DNA from: Myxococcales bacterium | GTDB taxonomy: Bacteria > Myxococcota_A > Polyangia > Polyangiales > Polyangiaceae | DNA: 64,000 bases | Assembly (NCBI GenBank): GCA_016794345.1 | Contig: JAEUKE010000223.1 | Coordinates: 33,294-97,293, forward strand | Direction: 5' to 3' | Shown: piece by piece, positions 63,428 to 64,000 of the stretch | How positions within the stretch are numbered: the first letter of the stretch is position 1 | Layout: each line of letters opens with the position of its first letter | Made by a program: the position numbers and the translations under genes | Notes under the pieces: model-generated | Database searches by the model: none | Told to the model about the DNA's origin: nothing | The model's input: the letters and a program-made list of their open reading frames with translations, nothing else

Positions 63428-64000
63428 TTACGTCGGCTTCTTCTTCTTCTCGCGCTTGCGCCGCGAGAGCACGGCGGCGGCGCCGGACTCGGTCGCCTTG
63501 CGCGTCGTCCGCTCCATCTCGCGGGCGAAGATCACGCGGACGGCCTCGAGGCTGACCGGACGCAGCTCGTCGTAGGCGTCGTCGACGTCTTCGCCGAGCG
63601 CGTCGGCGTTCTTGATGAAGTAGCTCGTGAGGTCGTCGGCCAGCCGGCCGAGGTGCTTGTTCAGGAGCTTGAAGGCGTCGCGAACGTTCTCGAGCGGCAT
63701 GCCCACGCGCTCGAGGCGGAGGGCGAGCACGAACAACGCCGGGCTCTCGACGAGGTAGGCGTCGCCCTTTCGCGTCACCAGACCGACGCGGACGAGATCG
63801 CCGAGCAGGCCCGGCCGGCGGCCATCGATCTCGGTCTGGATCTCGTCGGCGGTCATCACCTTCGGCCGATCGCCCGCCCACGGCGAGGACAGCTGATCGT
63901 GAGAGCCGAGCCACTCCTGGAGGGAGAACTCGCCCTTCTCGGCCTGCGCGAGGACGTCGCGGATGGCTTTGATCTGGAGGCCGCGGTCCTGCAGCGTCGT
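63428..64000 (-). CDS. MerR-family regulator (partial, continues past window edge)
   Basis: 190 codons visible, open at the right edge. The first visible part TLQDRGLQIKAIRDVLAQA is the second half of a MerR DNA-binding domain; the N-terminus is outside the window. The rest, about 150 residues (VRVGLVTRKGDAYLVESPAL, ALGEDVDDAYDELRP), is an unrecognised effector or dimerisation region with a basic tail ending RREKKKKPT-like. Likely controls the reductase-desaturase genes that follow on the same strand. Confidence 0.8.
   Translation of the reverse strand, partial: TTLQDRGLQIKAIRDVLAQAEKGEFSLQEWLGSHDQLSSPWAGDRPKVMTADEIQTEIDGRRPGLLGDLVRVGLVTRKGDAYLVESPALFVLALRLERVGMPLENVRDAFKLLNKHLGRLADDLTSYFIKNADALGEDVDDAYDELRPVSLEAVRVIFAREMERTTRKATESGAAAVLSRRKREKKKKPT

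Overview
The window is high-GC, densely coded DNA that looks like a chromosome of a Myxococcota bacterium, most likely of the Polyangia type. The evidence is the many lipoproteins with Ala/Ser/Thr/Pro-rich linkers, a MYXO-CTERM style C-terminal anchor (gene at 26057-26995), tandem eukaryotic-like Ser/Thr kinases, a B-box-like Cys-rich membrane protein, a SUMF1-fold lipoprotein and a bacterial serpin. I saw no tRNA, rRNA, CRISPR array, transposase, integrase or phage gene, so this reads as ordinary chromosome rather than an island.

Layout. 1-5 kb: the end of an unknown gene, a ribbon-helix-helix/zinc-ribbon regulator with an array of GTATCAC operator-like repeats over its start, a three-domain membrane-anchored thioredoxin-like protein, a J-domain protein and small hypotheticals. 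5-11 kb: TraB/GumN-like lipoprotein, methionine aminopeptidase, a stand-alone LysR DNA-binding domain, SohB-type protease, DUF2237 protein, FAD-dependent oxidoreductase, monoglyceride-lipase-like hydrolase. 11-21 kb: glutathione S-transferase, a membrane protein with three winged-helix-like repeats, two translationally coupled NAD-dependent epimerases, UPF0262, an AraC regulator divergent from an HSL-type esterase, MenB and an AtoE-type short-chain fatty acid permease. 21-27 kb: acyl-CoA desaturase, Sel1-repeat lipoprotein, beta-propeller protein, DUF1028 protein with a MYXO-CTERM tag, and two apparent gene remnants. 27-38 kb: TldD/TldE pair whose TldD carries a Tat-lipoprotein signal, lipoproteins, a TerB-like protein, Tex, an MsrB-MsrA fusion and an LRR-like protein.

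38-45 kb holds the most unusual locus: an HSP90-like GHKL ATPase (539 aa) coupled by a 4-bp stop/start overlap to a 1712-aa protein whose own N-terminus looks like a degenerate, probably ATPase-dead copy of the same HSP90-like module. This is my best candidate for an undescribed system. 45-55 kb: zinc metalloprotease lipoprotein, TPR-like and TerB-like proteins, surface lipoproteins, a methyltransferase/SUMF1 pair, and a second copy of the three-domain thioredoxin-like protein. 55-64 kb: diacylglycerol-kinase-like lipid kinase, two Ser/Thr kinases divergent from a serpin lipoprotein, and a MerR regulator - ferredoxin reductase - fatty acid desaturase operon that runs off the right edge.

Themes: envelope-exposed lipoproteins and redox/thiol proteins, lipid metabolism (two desaturases, lipid kinase, lipases, AtoE), and proteostasis (TldD/E, Msr, J-domain, HSP90-like pair). 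An 18-of-22-nt shared motif lies just upstream of the first desaturase and of the lipid kinase and may mark a common regulator. Five same-strand gene pairs overlap by ATGA/GTGA, and many convergent pairs are separated by only a few bases. Positions of motifs are from reading the sequence; family names are from recognition of motifs, not from searches.
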